Counted from the first letter of the stretch, positions 26,801 to 37,301 are shown. The stretch is 64,000 nucleotides of DNA from Salipiger sp. IMCC34102 (GCF_004145405.1 NZ_SELQ01000003.1:186001-250000), one strand, 5' to 3'. The notes: a model not told the origin generated them from the letters alone. Program-made: numbers and translations.

Positions 26801-26813
26801 ACATTCTAGAACC

Positions 26814-26839
26814 GTGGGGACGGAAAGGGCAACGTGGAA
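26814..26839 (+). promoter_or_regulatory. MraZ box-like repeats over the mraZ start
   Basis: GTGGGG (26814), AAAGGG (26824) and GTGGAA (26834) recur with an exact 10-base period, and the last overlaps the mraZ start codon. MraZ represses its own operon by binding direct TGGGN repeats spaced every 10 bases. The repeats here are imperfect. Confidence 0.35.
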
Positions 26840-27328
26840 GAGGACGGCTTCACGGGCACGTTTCAGTCGAAGGTCGACCGGAAAGGGCGCATGTCCATTC
26901 CGGCGAAGTTTCGACGCGTGATCGAGGAAGGCGACCCCGCGTGGTCCTCCGGCAAGCCGATGCAGGCCAAGATACTCTACGGCAAGCACCTGGGCGAAAG
27001 CCTGCAGATCCTGACCGTGAACGAGTTCCGCGCAAAGATGGCCCGGATCCTCGCCATGCCCGATTCCGATCCCAACAAGCAGTACATCAAACGCCTGTTC
27101 CTGGGCTATTCCGACGAGCTGACCATCGACAAGGACGGCCGCGTCGTGCTCGCCCAGCGGTATCGCGAGAAGCTGGGCATCGTCGAAGGCGAGCTGTCCT
27201 TCATGGGTCTCGGCGATTTCATCCAGGTCTGGAAGGACGAGAACTTCGAGGAAGCCGTGGACGCACCCATGGACGACTGGCTGGAGGGGCGCGGCGACCA
27301 TTTCGACCCCATGAGCCTGGTGGGCTAG
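26834..27328 (+). CDS. mraZ: Transcriptional regulator MraZ
   Basis: 164 residues with two AbrB-like MraZ repeats: [24 protein letters not shown] near residue 10 and [22 protein letters not shown] near residue 95. It is the first gene of the division and cell-wall cluster and a DNA-binding autorepressor of that cluster. The start is GTG at 26834, 5 bases after GGAAAGGG; no ATG is available before the first repeat. It is slightly longer than the E. coli protein because of the C-terminal tail [18 protein letters not shown]. Confidence 0.94.
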   Translation: MEEDGFTGTFQSKVDRKGRMSIPAKFRRVIEEGDPAWSSGKPMQAKILYGKHLGESLQILTVNEFRAKMARILAMPDSDPNKQYIKRLFLGYSDELTIDKDGRVVLAQRYREKLGIVEGELSFMGLGDFIQVWKDENFEEAVDAPMDDWLEGRGDHFDPMSLVG

Positions 27329-27332
27329 CAAG

Positions 27333-28298
27333 ATGGCCGATGCCGCACCCCATGTTCCGGTCCTCATCGACGCCATCATCGACGCCTGCGCGCCGGTGGA
27401 GGGGACCTGGCTCGACGGGACCTTCGGGGCAGGGGGCTACACCCGCCGCCTGCTGGAAGCGGGGGCCCGGCGCGTGATCGCCGTCGACCGCGATCCGCTC
27501 GCCTTCGAGATGGCGCGCGGCTGGATCGACGGCTACGGCGATCGCATCGAATGCGTGGCCGGTGAATTCTCGAAGCTGGACACCTATGCCGGTGAGCTCG
27601 ACGGGGTAGTGCTGGATCTGGGCGTGTCCTCGATGCAGCTCGACCGGCCGGAGCGGGGCTTTTCCTTCATGCGCGACGGTCCGCTCGACATGCGCATGTC
27701 GCAAAGCGGTCCCTCTGCCGCGGACCTCGTGAACACGGCGGACGAGGGCGCGCTGGCCGACATCATCTACCTTTACGGCGAGGAGCGCGCCAGCCGACGG
27801 ATCGCCCGCGCCATCGTCGCTGCGCGCCCCGTCAGCACGACGCTGGAGCTGGCCGGGCTGGTCGAATCCTGCCTGCCGCGCGCCAAGCCGAACCAGTCCC
27901 ATCCCGCGACCCGAACCTTCCAGGCGCTGCGGATCGCGGTGAACGACGAATACGGCGAGCTGGCCGAGGGGCTCATGGCCGCCGAACGCGCCTTGCGCCC
28001 CGGCGGGCAGTTGGCGGTCGTGACCTTCCACTCGGTCGAGGACCGCATGGTCAAGCGGTTCCTGCAGGCCCGCTCGGGGAACACCGCAAACGCGAACCGT
28101 TTCGCGCCCGCGCTCGAAGAGGTGACACCCGCCTTCACTCAAGCCTCCCGCAAGGCCATCGCGCCGAACGAGGCCGAAGTCGCGGCCAATCCGCGCGCGC
28201 GATCGGCCAAGTTGCGGGTGGCCCGCCGCACCGATGCCCCGTCACAGCCCATCGACCGCAAGACGCTGGGCATGCCGCTGAGGAAGGACGACCGATGA
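27333..28298 (+). CDS. rsmH: 16S rRNA (cytosine-1402 N4) methyltransferase RsmH
   Basis: 321 residues. It has the SAM-binding [14 protein letters not shown] (about residues 29-42), VIAVDRDP, the family hallmark [26 protein letters not shown], and [15 protein letters not shown] near the C-terminus. It methylates C1402 in the ribosomal P site. It begins 4 bases after mraZ and overlaps ftsL. It was formerly called MraW. Confidence 0.96.
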   Translation: MADAAPHVPVLIDAIIDACAPVEGTWLDGTFGAGGYTRRLLEAGARRVIAVDRDPLAFEMARGWIDGYGDRIECVAGEFSKLDTYAGELDGVVLDLGVSSMQLDRPERGFSFMRDGPLDMRMSQSGPSAADLVNTADEGALADIIYLYGEERASRRIARAIVAARPVSTTLELAGLVESCLPRAKPNQSHPATRTFQALRIAVNDEYGELAEGLMAAERALRPGGQLAVVTFHSVEDRMVKRFLQARSGNTANANRFAPALEEVTPAFTQASRKAIAPNEAEVAANPRARSAKLRVARRTDAPSQPIDRKTLGMPLRKDDR

Positions 28299-28657
28299 CC
28301 CGTTTCCTGATCAACCTGTGCATCGCACTTGCCGTCATGGGGCTTGGCACCTGGGCCTACCAGGAACACTATCGCACCCAGGCGGTGATGAAGGACGTCC
28401 GCGGCCTGCAGGCCCGGATCGGCGACGCGCACGAGCGCCTGGCGATCCTGCGCGCCGAATGGGCCTACCTCAACCGGCCCGACCGGCTGCGTGACCTCGC
28501 GGATCTGAACTTCGACCGGCTGGGCCTTCTGCCGATGGAGCCCGACAGCTTCGGCTCGGCGCGCTACATCGTCTACCCGATCCCCGACATCTTGCCGATC
28601 ACCGACCCCATCGACGTGCAATCCTACCTCGCGACCCAAGGAGAGGACCCGCTGTGA
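28295..28657 (+). CDS. ftsL: Cell division protein FtsL
   Basis: 120 residues with one transmembrane segment (residues about 4-21) followed by a periplasmic coiled coil ([31 protein letters not shown]) and a proline-rich tail. This bitopic layout and the position between rsmH and ftsI identify FtsL, which scaffolds the divisome with FtsB and FtsQ. Its ATG overlaps rsmH (ATGA) and its stop overlaps the GTG of ftsI. Sequence conservation in this family is low, so gene order carries part of the call. Confidence 0.9.
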   Translation: MTRFLINLCIALAVMGLGTWAYQEHYRTQAVMKDVRGLQARIGDAHERLAILRAEWAYLNRPDRLRDLADLNFDRLGLLPMEPDSFGSARYIVYPIPDILPITDPIDVQSYLATQGEDPL

Positions 28658-30432
28658 TCCGGACCCCGCTGCGCCCGCTCGCCCGTATCCTCAAGGCCCG
28701 TGAAACCGGCGAGGATCCCGGCGCCATCGAAGCCGAGAACCTGCGCCTGCGCAACGAGGCGCAGGCCGACCGCGCCCGCAAGCGCGCCGAACAGCGGCTG
28801 GTGCTGCTGGGACTGGCCTTCGCGGTGGCCTTCGGGGCGGTGGGTCTGCGGATGGGTGCCCTTGCCGCAACCGTTCCCGACGAGGCGCGCGTCGCCACCA
28901 CCGGCAACCCCATCGTCGGCCGCCGCGCGGATATCGTGGACCGCAATGGCCGGATCCTCGCCACGAACTTCGCGACCCATGCGCTCTACGCGCAGACCCG
29001 CGACATGATCGACCCCGAGCGGGCCGCGCGCGAACTGGCCGAGATCTTCCCCGACCTCGACGAGGAGCGGCTGGTCAAGGATTTCACCGGTTCGCGCAGC
29101 TTCGTATGGGTGCGGCGCCGGATTTCGCCCGAGCAGATGCAACAGGTGCACGACATCGGCTCGCCCGGTCTGCTCTTCGGCCCGCGCGAGATGCGGCTCT
29201 ACCCCAACGGTCCCATCGCCGCGCATGTGCTGGGCGGCGCCTCCTACGGGCGCGAGGGGGTCAGCAGCGCCGAGGTGATCGGCGTCGCCGGCATCGAGCG
29301 TACCATGGACGAACGCCTGCGCGACCCGGCCAACGACGGCGCGCCGCTGAAGCTTTCGCTCGACCTGTCCGTCCAGGCCGCGACAGAGGAGGTTCTGGCC
29401 GGCGGCATGGCCTTGATGAACGCCAAGGGTGCGGCCTCGGTCCTGATGGACGTGCACACCGGAGAGGTGATCGCGCTGGCCTCGCTGCCGGACTTCGATC
29501 CGAACTCCCGCCCGCGTGCGCTGCTGGAAGGCGACCAGTCCGACGATCCGCTTTTCAACCGCGCGGTGCTGGGGGTCTACGAGCTGGGTTCGACCTTCAA
29601 GATCTTCGCCGCGGCCCAGGCGATGGAGCTGGGGCTGGTAAACCCCCAGACGATGATCGACACGAAAGGCCCGCTTAGCTTCGGACGCCAGCGAATCCGC
29701 GATTTCCACCGGATGGACCCCATGATGACGGTGACCGATGTCATCGCCGAATCCTCGAACGTGGGCACGGCCCGGATCGCGCTGCAGATCGGCGGAGAGC
29801 GGCAAAAGGATTTCCTGGGGGAGCTTGGCCTGACGGAGCCCACGCAGATCGAACTGACGGAGGCGCCGACGGGCCGTCCGCTTCTGCCGCCGCGCTGGGG
29901 CGAGGTCACGACCGCCACGATCAGCTTCGGCCACGGGATGTCCGTCTCGCCGCTGCACCTGGCCCAGGCCTATGCCACCATCGCCAACGGCGGCACCCGC
30001 GTGACACCCACGCTGCTTGCACGCGACGCCGTGCCCGGGCCGCGCGTGATGCGGCCCGAGGTCGCGAGAGACGCGATCGACATGCTGCGCGGTGTGGTGA
30101 CCGAAGGTACCGCGTCGATGGGCGATGTCGACGGCTACCAGATCGCGGGCAAGACCGGCACCGCCGACAAGCCCAAGCCCACGGGCGGCTACTACGACGA
30201 CAAGACGATCACGACCTTCGCCACGGTCTTCCCCGCCTCCGATCCCCAGTACGTCCTGATCGTCACCCTCGACGAGCCGGTCGAGACCAGCGGCGATCAG
30301 CCCAAGCGGACCGCGGGCTGGACGGCCGTGCCGGTCGCCGCCGAGATGATCCGCCGCGTGGGTCCCCTGCTGGGTCTGCGACCGCAGATTGAACCCCAGG
30401 CGCAGGCTGGTGTAACACTGACCTCGAACTGA
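28654..30432 (+). CDS. ftsI: Peptidoglycan transpeptidase FtsI (PBP3)
   Basis: 592 residues. A cytoplasmic N-terminus and one transmembrane segment (about residues 48-70) precede the pedestal domain and a class B penicillin-binding transpeptidase domain: STFK (active serine about 313), SSN (about 367) and KTGTA (about 500). It cross-links septal peptidoglycan with the SEDS glycosyltransferase FtsW encoded downstream. The start is GTG at 28654, overlapping the ftsL stop (GTGA), with AAGGAGAGGA upstream. Confidence 0.96.
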   Translation: MIRTPLRPLARILKARETGEDPGAIEAENLRLRNEAQADRARKRAEQRLVLLGLAFAVAFGAVGLRMGALAATVPDEARVATTGNPIVGRRADIVDRNGRILATNFATHALYAQTRDMIDPERAARELAEIFPDLDEERLVKDFTGSRSFVWVRRRISPEQMQQVHDIGSPGLLFGPREMRLYPNGPIAAHVLGGASYGREGVSSAEVIGVAGIERTMDERLRDPANDGAPLKLSLDLSVQAATEEVLAGGMALMNAKGAASVLMDVHTGEVIALASLPDFDPNSRPRALLEGDQSDDPLFNRAVLGVYELGSTFKIFAAAQAMELGLVNPQTMIDTKGPLSFGRQRIRDFHRMDPMMTVTDVIAESSNVGTARIALQIGGERQKDFLGELGLTEPTQIELTEAPTGRPLLPPRWGEVTTATISFGHGMSVSPLHLAQAYATIANGGTRVTPTLLARDAVPGPRVMRPEVARDAIDMLRGVVTEGTASMGDVDGYQIAGKTGTADKPKPTGGYYDDKTITTFATVFPASDPQYVLIVTLDEPVETSGDQPKRTAGWTAVPVAAEMIRRVGPLLGLRPQIEPQAQAGVTLTSN

Positions 30433-30451
30433 TTTGGCGCCGGGGGCCCGC

Positions 30452-31945
30452 ATGTCCGACATCAAGACCCTGCTGGACCTCGGGCTGCACGCCCGGGGCG
30501 GGCGCAACCCGCGTATCCTGGGGCTGGAGACCGACAGCGCCCGCGTGCGCGACGGCACGCTCTTCGCCGCGATGCCCGGCACGCGCGTACACGGTGCGAA
30601 ATACGCGGCCCAGGCTGTCGAGGCGGGGGCCGCGGCGATCCTGACGGACGCCGAAGGGGCGCGATTGATCGGCGACGCGCTGGACGGCAGGGACGTGGCG
30701 CTCGTCGTCGCACAGGATGCGCGGCAGGCCCTGGCGCAGACCGCCTCGCTGTGGTTCGGCGCCCACCCCGAGATCGTCGTCGCCGTCACCGGCACCAACG
30801 GCAAGACCAGCGTCACCACCTTCACCCGCCAGATCTGGGAGGCGCTGGGCTTTGCGGGCATCAACCTCGGCACCACCGGCGTGGAAGGGGCCTGGACCGC
30901 GCCCCTTGCGCATACGACCCCCGATCCGCTGACCCTGCACCGCGTGCTGGCCGAGGCGGACGAGGACGGCGTCACCCATGCCGCGATGGAAGCCTCCAGC
31001 CACGGGCTCGATCAGCGACGGCTGGACGGTGTCGTGGTCGCCGCGGCAGGCTTCACAAATTTTACGCAGGATCACCTGGACTACCACGAGACCTTCGAGG
31101 CCTACTTCGACGCCAAGATGGGGCTCTTCACCCGCGTGCTGGCCGACGACGGGGTCGCGGTCGTGAACCTCGACGATCCGCGCGGGCAGGAGGTCGCGTC
31201 CCTGTGCACCCTGCGCGGGATCGAGGTCATCGGCTGCGGCCGTCACGCCGACGCGCGGCTGCGGATCACCGGGCAGCGCTTCGACGACACCGGGCAGGAC
31301 ATCCAGTTCACCTGGCAGGACCGTCCCTTCCGCGCACGGCTGAACCTGATCGGCGGGTTCCAGGCGGAAAACGTGGTTCTGGCCTGCGGGCTTGCGATCG
31401 CCGCCGGCGCCCTGCCGGGCGACGTCTTCCGCACCCTGCCGGAGCTCACAACCGTGCGCGGCCGGATGCAGCTCGTGGCCCAGCGCGAGAACGGCGCCAC
31501 GATCTTCGTCGACTATGCCCACACCCCCGACGCGGTCGAGACGGCGCTCGAGGCGCTGCGCCCGCACGTGATGGGCCGCATCGTCGTGGTCCTCGGCGCG
31601 GGCGGCGACCGGGATTCCGGCAAGCGCCCCCTTATGGGACGCGCCGCCGCCGAGAACGCGGACATGGTCGTGGTCACCGATGACAATCCCCGCAGCGAAC
31701 GCCCCGCCGACATCCGCGCCGCGGTGCTTTCGGGCGCTATCGCCGCGCACGCCGCCGAGGTCACAGAGGTAGGCGATCGGGCCGAGGCGATCCTGCGCGG
31801 CATCGACGCACTGGGCCCCGGTGACGCCCTGCTGATCGCGGGCAAGGGGCACGAGACGGGCCAGATCGTGGGCGATACGGTGCTGCCCTTCGATGACGCC
31901 GAACAGGCCAGCGTCGCGGTCGCGGCGCTGGAGGGGCGGATATGA
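30452..31945 (+). CDS. murE: UDP-MurNAc-L-Ala-D-Glu:meso-diaminopimelate ligase MurE
   Basis: 497 residues. It shows the Mur ligase P-loop GTNGKTS (about residue 114), the central HATTTPDPL substrate segment, and the C-terminal DNPRSE motif that selects meso-diaminopimelate over lysine. It adds the third residue of the stem peptide in the cytoplasm. The ATG at 30452 begins the conserved N-terminus; an upstream TTG at 30434 is less likely. It follows ftsI by 19 bases and overlaps murF. Confidence 0.95.
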   Translation: MSDIKTLLDLGLHARGGRNPRILGLETDSARVRDGTLFAAMPGTRVHGAKYAAQAVEAGAAAILTDAEGARLIGDALDGRDVALVVAQDARQALAQTASLWFGAHPEIVVAVTGTNGKTSVTTFTRQIWEALGFAGINLGTTGVEGAWTAPLAHTTPDPLTLHRVLAEADEDGVTHAAMEASSHGLDQRRLDGVVVAAAGFTNFTQDHLDYHETFEAYFDAKMGLFTRVLADDGVAVVNLDDPRGQEVASLCTLRGIEVIGCGRHADARLRITGQRFDDTGQDIQFTWQDRPFRARLNLIGGFQAENVVLACGLAIAAGALPGDVFRTLPELTTVRGRMQLVAQRENGATIFVDYAHTPDAVETALEALRPHVMGRIVVVLGAGGDRDSGKRPLMGRAAAENADMVVVTDDNPRSERPADIRAAVLSGAIAAHAAEVTEVGDRAEAILRGIDALGPGDALLIAGKGHETGQIVGDTVLPFDDAEQASVAVAALEGRI

Positions 31946-33354
31946 CCCTCTGGACCGCCGCCGAGGCGCGGGACGCCACGGGTGGGGAAACGACGGGCGA
32001 CTGGACCGCGACCGGCGTTTCCATCGACACGCGCAGCCTGCAGCCCGGCGATATGTTCGTGGCCCTGAAGGCGGAGCGGGACGGCCACGACTTCGTTGCG
32101 CAAGCGTTTGAAAAGGGCGCATCTTCCGCACTTGTGACCCACCGGCCCGAGGGGGTCGCGGAAGACGCGCCGCTTCTGGTCGTGGGCAATGTCCTGACAG
32201 GCCTCGCGGATCTCGCGCGGGCCGCCCGCGCGCGCACCGCGGCCCGCGTGGTGGCGGTGACCGGTTCGGTCGGCAAAACTTCGACCAAGGAGATGCTGCG
32301 CGCCGCCCTGACCCCGCAGGGCCTCACCCATGTGGCGGAGGCCTCCTACAACAACCATTGGGGCGTGCCGTTGACCCTCGCGCGGATGCCGCGGGATGCG
32401 GCCTTCGCGGTGATCGAGATCGGCATGAATCACCCCGGAGAGATCGCTCCGCTCGCGCGTCTGGCGCGGCCGCACGTGGCAATGGTCACCACCGTCGCCC
32501 CCGCGCACCTGGAAGCCTTCGACGACCTCGACGGGATCGCACGCGAGAAGGCCTCCATCGTGGAGGGGTTGGAGCCGGGCGGGATCGCCGTGCTCAACGC
32601 GGATTTGTCCACCTCGCAGATCCTGCGCCAGATCGCGACGGATGCGGGGGCGAACCTCGTCACCTTCGGTCAGGACGCCGATTGGCGGCTCGACGACGTC
32701 CGGATCACGGACGTCGCCACGGTGATCGCCGCCGCCCATGCGGGAACCGACTACCTCGTGAAACTGTCCGTCCCGGGTCGGCACTTCGCCGCCAACGCCG
32801 TCGCGGTCCTTGCCGCTTGTGAGGCCCTGGGCGCGGACGCAGGCGACGCGGCGCGTCACCTGTCGGATTGGCAGCCGCCCGCCGGGCGCGGCACCCGCGA
32901 GACGGTCACGCTGGACCCCCACAACGAGGGCGAGAGCCTCGCGCTGATCGACGATGCTTTCAACGCCAACCCCGCCTCGATGGAGGCCGCTCTCGAAGTG
33001 CTGGCCGCGAGCGCACCGCGCGCGGGCGGGAGCGCCGAGGCGCGGGGCCGGAGGATCGCGATCCTGGGCGACATGCTCGAACTGGGACCGGAGGAGGTCG
33101 AGATGCACGCAAGTCTCGCCGCAAGCCCGCACCTCAAGAGCCTGGACGCGGTTCATTGCACAGGCCCGCGGATGCGCGCGCTCTTCGATGCGCTGCCGGC
33201 CGAACTTCGGGGGCAGTGGTCCCCCGATGCCGACGACCTTGCCGCCATGGCGGGACGGCTTGTCGGACCCGGCGATGTCGTGCTGGTGAAGGGGTCCAAG
33301 GGCAGCCACGTCAGCCGCGTCGTTGACGCCATCCGCAAACTCGGGCATCGCTGA
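31942..33354 (+). CDS. murF: UDP-MurNAc-tripeptide:D-Ala-D-Ala ligase MurF
   Basis: 470 residues with the MurF N-terminal substrate domain ([27 protein letters not shown]), P-loop [12 protein letters not shown] (about residue 108), [10 protein letters not shown] and IGMNHPGEI, then the glutamate ligase C-domain ([15 protein letters not shown]). It adds the D-Ala-D-Ala dipeptide to complete the pentapeptide. ATGA overlap with murE. Confidence 0.95.
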   Translation: MTLWTAAEARDATGGETTGDWTATGVSIDTRSLQPGDMFVALKAERDGHDFVAQAFEKGASSALVTHRPEGVAEDAPLLVVGNVLTGLADLARAARARTAARVVAVTGSVGKTSTKEMLRAALTPQGLTHVAEASYNNHWGVPLTLARMPRDAAFAVIEIGMNHPGEIAPLARLARPHVAMVTTVAPAHLEAFDDLDGIAREKASIVEGLEPGGIAVLNADLSTSQILRQIATDAGANLVTFGQDADWRLDDVRITDVATVIAAAHAGTDYLVKLSVPGRHFAANAVAVLAACEALGADAGDAARHLSDWQPPAGRGTRETVTLDPHNEGESLALIDDAFNANPASMEAALEVLAASAPRAGGSAEARGRRIAILGDMLELGPEEVEMHASLAASPHLKSLDAVHCTGPRMRALFDALPAELRGQWSPDADDLAAMAGRLVGPGDVVLVKGSKGSHVSRVVDAIRKLGHR

Positions 33355-33380
33355 CCCGCAGTCCAGCAAGGAAGACATAC

Positions 33381-34463
33381 ATGCTCTATTGGCTTACCGG
33401 TTTGTCGGACGGCGGCGATTTCTTCAACCTTTTCCGCTACATCACCTTCCGCGCGGGGGGCGCGTTCCTGACCGCGCTGACGTTCGGCTTCCTTTTCGGC
33501 CTGCCGCTCATCAACGTGCTGCGTCGCACGCAAGGGAAAGGCCAGCCGATCCGGACCGACGGCCCCGAAGGTCACCTGGCCAAGGCCGGCACGCCGACGA
33601 TGGGGGGGCTGCTGATCGTCGGGGCCTCGACCACCGCGACGCTTCTTTGGGCCCGGTGGGATACGCCCTACATCTGGATGATCCTCTTCGTGACGCTCGG
33701 CTTCGCGGCCATCGGCTTCGCCGACGATTACGCCAAGGTGCGCGCCCAGGCGTCCGACGGGGTGTCCGGCAAGGTGCGGCTGGCGATCGGTTTCGCGATC
33801 GCGGGGCTGGCGGCATTCTTCGCCACGTTCTTCCACCCCGAGCAGTTGCAGTTCCAGCTGGCCGTGCCGGTCTTCAAGGACGTGCTGCTGAACCTCGGGG
33901 TCTTCTTCGTGCCCTTCGCGATGGTCGTGATCGTGGGGGCGGCCAACGCGGTGAACCTGACCGACGGGCTCGACGGGCTTGCGATCATGCCCGCGATGAT
34001 CGCCGCGGCGACCTTCGGGATCATCGCCTATTTCGTGGGTCGCGTGGACTTCGCCGACAGCCTTGGGCTGCACTACGTGCCCGACTCGGGCGAGATCCTG
34101 ATCTTCTGCGCGGGCCTCGTCGGTGGCGGCCTGGGCTTTCTGTGGTACAACGCGCCCCCCGCCGCGGTCTTCATGGGCGACACCGGGTCGCTGGCCCTCG
34201 GCGGTGCCCTGGGCGCCATAGCGGTGGCCACCAAGCACGAGGTGGTGCTGGCCATCGTCGGCGGGCTCTTCGTGGTCGAGGCGCTTTCGGTCATCATCCA
34301 GGTGCTCTACTTCAAGCGCACCGGCAAGCGCGTCTTCCTGATGGCCCCGATTCACCATCACTACGAGAAGAAGGGCTGGGCCGAGCCGCAGATCGTCATC
34401 CGGTTCTGGATCATCGCCCTGATCCTCGCGATGATCGGCCTCGCCACCTTGAAGGTGCGCTGA
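33381..34463 (+). CDS. mraY: Phospho-MurNAc-pentapeptide transferase MraY
   Basis: 360 residues and about ten membrane segments. It keeps the polar loops of the family: [32 protein letters not shown] and the histidine cluster [11 protein letters not shown]. It transfers phospho-MurNAc-pentapeptide to undecaprenyl phosphate at the inner membrane, making lipid I for MurG. It begins 26 bases after murF with an AAGGAAG site. Confidence 0.97.
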   Translation: MLYWLTGLSDGGDFFNLFRYITFRAGGAFLTALTFGFLFGLPLINVLRRTQGKGQPIRTDGPEGHLAKAGTPTMGGLLIVGASTTATLLWARWDTPYIWMILFVTLGFAAIGFADDYAKVRAQASDGVSGKVRLAIGFAIAGLAAFFATFFHPEQLQFQLAVPVFKDVLLNLGVFFVPFAMVVIVGAANAVNLTDGLDGLAIMPAMIAAATFGIIAYFVGRVDFADSLGLHYVPDSGEILIFCAGLVGGGLGFLWYNAPPAAVFMGDTGSLALGGALGAIAVATKHEVVLAIVGGLFVVEALSVIIQVLYFKRTGKRVFLMAPIHHHYEKKGWAEPQIVIRFWIIALILAMIGLATLKVR

Positions 34464-34464
34464 G

Positions 34465-35862
34465 GTGATCCCCGTCCGCGGATACCAGGGCCAGGCCGTC
34501 GGGGTCCTGGGGTTGGGCCGTTCGGGTCTGGCCGCGGCCCGGGCCTTGCGCGAAGGCGGGGCCCGCCCGGTGGTCTGGGATGACGGCCAGAGGGGCCGCG
34601 AGGTGGCGCAGGATGACGGGTTCGAAGTGCGCGATTTCACCGGTTTCGGTGCGTTCGACGGCATCTCGGCCCTGATCGTCAGCCCCGGCATTCCGCACCT
34701 CTACCCCGCGCCGAACCCGGCCATCGCGGCGGCCTGGGACGCGGGCGTGCCGGTGGACAACGACATCGGCCTGTTCTTTCGCTCCTTCGCGACGGAGGAT
34801 TGGCACGGCTTCGACACGGCCCCGCGCGTCATCGCGGTGACGGGAAGCAACGGGAAGTCCACGACGTCCGCACTCATTCACCACATCCTGGTGGAGAATG
34901 GACGTCCCACGCAACTTGCCGGCAACATCGGCCGTGGCGTGCTGGACATCGACCCCGCCCATGATGGCGAGGTCGTCGTGCTGGAACTGTCCTCCTACCA
35001 GACCGAGCTTGCGCGCCACATGACGCCGGACGTTGCGGTGCTGACCAACATCTCTCCAGATCACCTGGACCGCCACGCGGGGCCGGGGGGGTATTTCGCC
35101 GCGAAGCGCCGCCTGTTCTCGGAAGGGGGGCCCGATCGGGCCGTCGTCGGCGTGGACGAGGCGGAAGGGCGCTACCTTGCCAACCAGTTGGTCGACGCCC
35201 CCGGAGACGACCGCCTTATCCGGGTGTCGGTCGAGCGCAAGCTCTCGGACGGCTGGGCCGTCTGCGCGCGCAAGGGGTTCCTGACCGAGACGCGGCGCGG
35301 CAAGCAGGTGGCCTCCATCGATCTGCGCGAGATCGCGGGTCTGCCAGGTACGCACAATCACCAGAACGCCTGCTGCGCCTACGCGGCGGTGCGGACGCTG
35401 GGCCTTGGTCCGCGCGGGATCGAGGCCGCGATGCGCAGCTATCCCGGCCTGCCGCACCGCAGCCAGGTCATCGCGGAACAAGATGGTGTGCGTTACGTCA
35501 ACGATTCCAAGGCCACGAACGTGGACGCCGCCGCCAAGGCGCTGCAGGCCTTCCCCAGGATTCGCTGGATCTGCGGGGGCTTGCAGAAGGACGGCGGTCT
35601 GGACGGACTGATGCCGCACCTTGGTTCGGTCGTGCGGGCCTATGTGATCGGACGCGAGGCGGAGGCCTTCGCCCGACAGTTGGGCGGGCTCGACGCGGCG
35701 GTCTGTGGCACCATGACCGAGGCGGTCCGCCAGGCCATGGCCGAGGCGCAACCGGGCGAGGTGGTCCTGCTGGCCCCGGCCTGCGCCTCGTTCGACCAGT
35801 ACGACAGCTTTGCCGCCCGCGGGGATGACTTCGCGGAACGGGTGAAGGCCGGGCTGGTCTGA
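34465..35862 (+). CDS. murD: UDP-MurNAc-L-alanine:D-glutamate ligase MurD
   Basis: 465 residues with an N-terminal Rossmann-like domain ([17 protein letters not shown]), the ATP loop [13 protein letters not shown] (about residue 129), [19 protein letters not shown], and the C-terminal [15 protein letters not shown]. It adds D-glutamate, the second stem residue. The GTG at 34465, 1 base after the mraY stop with TGAGG upstream, gives the conserved start. It is the last gene before the strand switch in the cluster. Confidence 0.94.
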   Translation: MIPVRGYQGQAVGVLGLGRSGLAAARALREGGARPVVWDDGQRGREVAQDDGFEVRDFTGFGAFDGISALIVSPGIPHLYPAPNPAIAAAWDAGVPVDNDIGLFFRSFATEDWHGFDTAPRVIAVTGSNGKSTTSALIHHILVENGRPTQLAGNIGRGVLDIDPAHDGEVVVLELSSYQTELARHMTPDVAVLTNISPDHLDRHAGPGGYFAAKRRLFSEGGPDRAVVGVDEAEGRYLANQLVDAPGDDRLIRVSVERKLSDGWAVCARKGFLTETRRGKQVASIDLREIAGLPGTHNHQNACCAYAAVRTLGLGPRGIEAAMRSYPGLPHRSQVIAEQDGVRYVNDSKATNVDAAAKALQAFPRIRWICGGLQKDGGLDGLMPHLGSVVRAYVIGREAEAFARQLGGLDAAVCGTMTEAVRQAMAEAQPGEVVLLAPACASFDQYDSFAARGDDFAERVKAGLV

Positions 35863-35871
35863 GAGGGTGAA

Positions 35872-35928
35872 GGGGGCGCTGCCCCCGCGGCTGCGCCGCT
35901 CCCCCGGAGTTTATCTGGCCAGATGAAG
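35872..35928 (+). repeat. Dispersed hairpin repeat, copy c
   Basis: GGGGGCGCTGCCCCC hairpin (35872-35886), then CCCCCGGAGTTTATCTGG ending in the palindrome ATCTGGCCAGAT and GAAG. The 28 bases at 35901-35928 are identical to the inverted copy at 51013-51040. It lies between the convergent murD and flavoprotein genes, where a bidirectional terminator role is plausible. Confidence 0.75.
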
Positions 35929-35975
35929 TGGCGGGGGTTTCTCGGGCTGTTCAGGTTTTTGGACCGGGCGGGCGT

Positions 35976-37148
35976 TCAGTCGGTCGCGGCGATCGCGGTG
36001 CCGGCGGCCCAGCCCGAGGACCAGGCCCATTGGAAGTTGTAGCCGCCCAGCCAGCCGGTGACGTCGACGGCCTCGCCGATGGCGTAGAGGCCCGGGACGG
36101 CCTTCGCTTCCATCGTTCGGGCGTCCACGGCGTCGGTGTCGATGCCACCCAGCGTGACCTCGGCGGTGCGGTAGCCTTCCGATCCGGCGGGGGTGAGCTG
36201 CCAGCGGTGCAGGTGCTGTGCGATCTCGGCGAGGGCCGCGTCTGAGAGGTCCGCGAGGTTCGACTTCGGCAGCTCGTCGCGCAGGAATGTCACCAGCTTG
36301 GCGGGCAGGTGGTGAGAGAGGACCGTGCCCAGGGCGCGGCGCCCGGCCGTCTGGCGGGCCTGCTTCAGGACGGCGAAGAGGTCCTGGGAGGGGGAGAGGT
36401 CGAGCGTGATGCTCTCTCCCTCGGTCCAGTAGCTCGACGCCTGAAGGATCGCGGGACCGGACAGGCCGCGGTGGGTGAAGAGCGTCGCCTCGTCGAAGGT
36501 GGGGCCGTTCGCCTGCGCCCGGGTCGGCAGGGCGGTGCCGGCGAGCGGCTTGAACGTCTCGCCGAAGGTCAGCGGCACAAGGCCGGGGCGGGGCGTGATC
36601 ACCCCCAGGCCGAACTGCTCGGCCAACTGGTAGGCAAGGCCCGTGGCACCCATCTTGGGGATCGATTTGCCCCCGGTGGCGATGACGAGATTGCGCGCCC
36701 GCACAGTCATCGGCGTGCCTGCCCGGGTCAGCGAGACCGCGAACTCACCATCGTGCCGCACGGCCTCCACCGACGTCTCGAGCCACAATCGGACACCGGC
36801 GCGGTCCATCTCCGCCCGCAGGAGGGCCACAATCTGTCGGGCGCTGTCGTCGCAGAAGAGCTGCCCCAGCGTCTTTTCGTGCCAGCCGATGCCGTGGCGG
36901 TCGACGAGCGCGATGAAGTCCCATTGCGTGTAGCGGGCCAGCGCGGATTTCACGAAATGCGGGTTGCGCGAGATGAAGGCCTGAGGGTCGGTATGCAGAT
37001 TGGTGAAGTTGCACCGACCACCGCCCGAGATGCGGATCTTCTCTCCGGGTGCGCGGGCGTGATCGACCACGAGCGTGTCGGGACCGGCGTGGGCGGCGGC
37101 CATCATGCCGGCGGCTCCGGCGCCAAGGACGAGGGTTGTGACCTGCAT
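35976..37148 (-). CDS. HI0933/YhiN-family NAD(P)/FAD-dependent oxidoreductase
   Basis: 390 residues. The N-terminal FAD motif GAGAAGMMAAAHA, then GEKIRISGGGRCNFTN, FFVKSAL-like and GWHEKTLGQLFCDDSARQIV segments, VIATGGKSIPKMGATG and the C-terminal YAIGEAVDVTGWLGGYNFQWAWSSGWAAG are the HI0933-like flavoprotein hallmarks. The reaction of this family is poorly defined. It stands antisense between murD and ftsW and splits the division cluster into two transcription blocks. The start at 37148 immediately precedes the Rossmann strand; longer frames have no conserved sequence. Confidence 0.88.
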   Translation of the reverse strand: MQVTTLVLGAGAAGMMAAAHAGPDTLVVDHARAPGEKIRISGGGRCNFTNLHTDPQAFISRNPHFVKSALARYTQWDFIALVDRHGIGWHEKTLGQLFCDDSARQIVALLRAEMDRAGVRLWLETSVEAVRHDGEFAVSLTRAGTPMTVRARNLVIATGGKSIPKMGATGLAYQLAEQFGLGVITPRPGLVPLTFGETFKPLAGTALPTRAQANGPTFDEATLFTHRGLSGPAILQASSYWTEGESITLDLSPSQDLFAVLKQARQTAGRRALGTVLSHHLPAKLVTFLRDELPKSNLADLSDAALAEIAQHLHRWQLTPAGSEGYRTAEVTLGGIDTDAVDARTMEAKAVPGLYAIGEAVDVTGWLGGYNFQWAWSSGWAAGTAIAATD

Positions 37149-37224
37149 GGACCCGACCTGACGCGAAACGCCGTGCGAGGCAAGCGCGCGACGATCCGCG
37201 GGGTGGGGAATAAAGTGTGGCGGC

Positions 37225-37239
37225 TGCGAATCATTCGCG
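37225..37239. promoter_or_regulatory. Fur-like palindrome between the flavoprotein gene and ftsW
   Basis: GCGAAT-C-ATTCGC (37226-37238) is a perfect 6-1-6 inverted repeat, and with its flanks it resembles the 7-1-7 pattern bound by Fur-family regulators. It lies in the 153-base divergent spacer, which presumably also holds the ftsW promoter. No regulator gene is nearby to support it. Confidence 0.3.
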
Positions 37240-37301
37240 TTACACTCGTGTTCAGATCCGGGGTAAACCGGACGACTTGAGGCATATTCGGGCGGACATC
37301 T

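Noticed and set aside
26111-26921. Short frames in the mrp-mraZ gap (for example 26111-26401 minus and 26577-26921 plus)
   Set aside because: No ribosome sites, no recognisable domains, and they overlap the leader RNA structures or mraZ.
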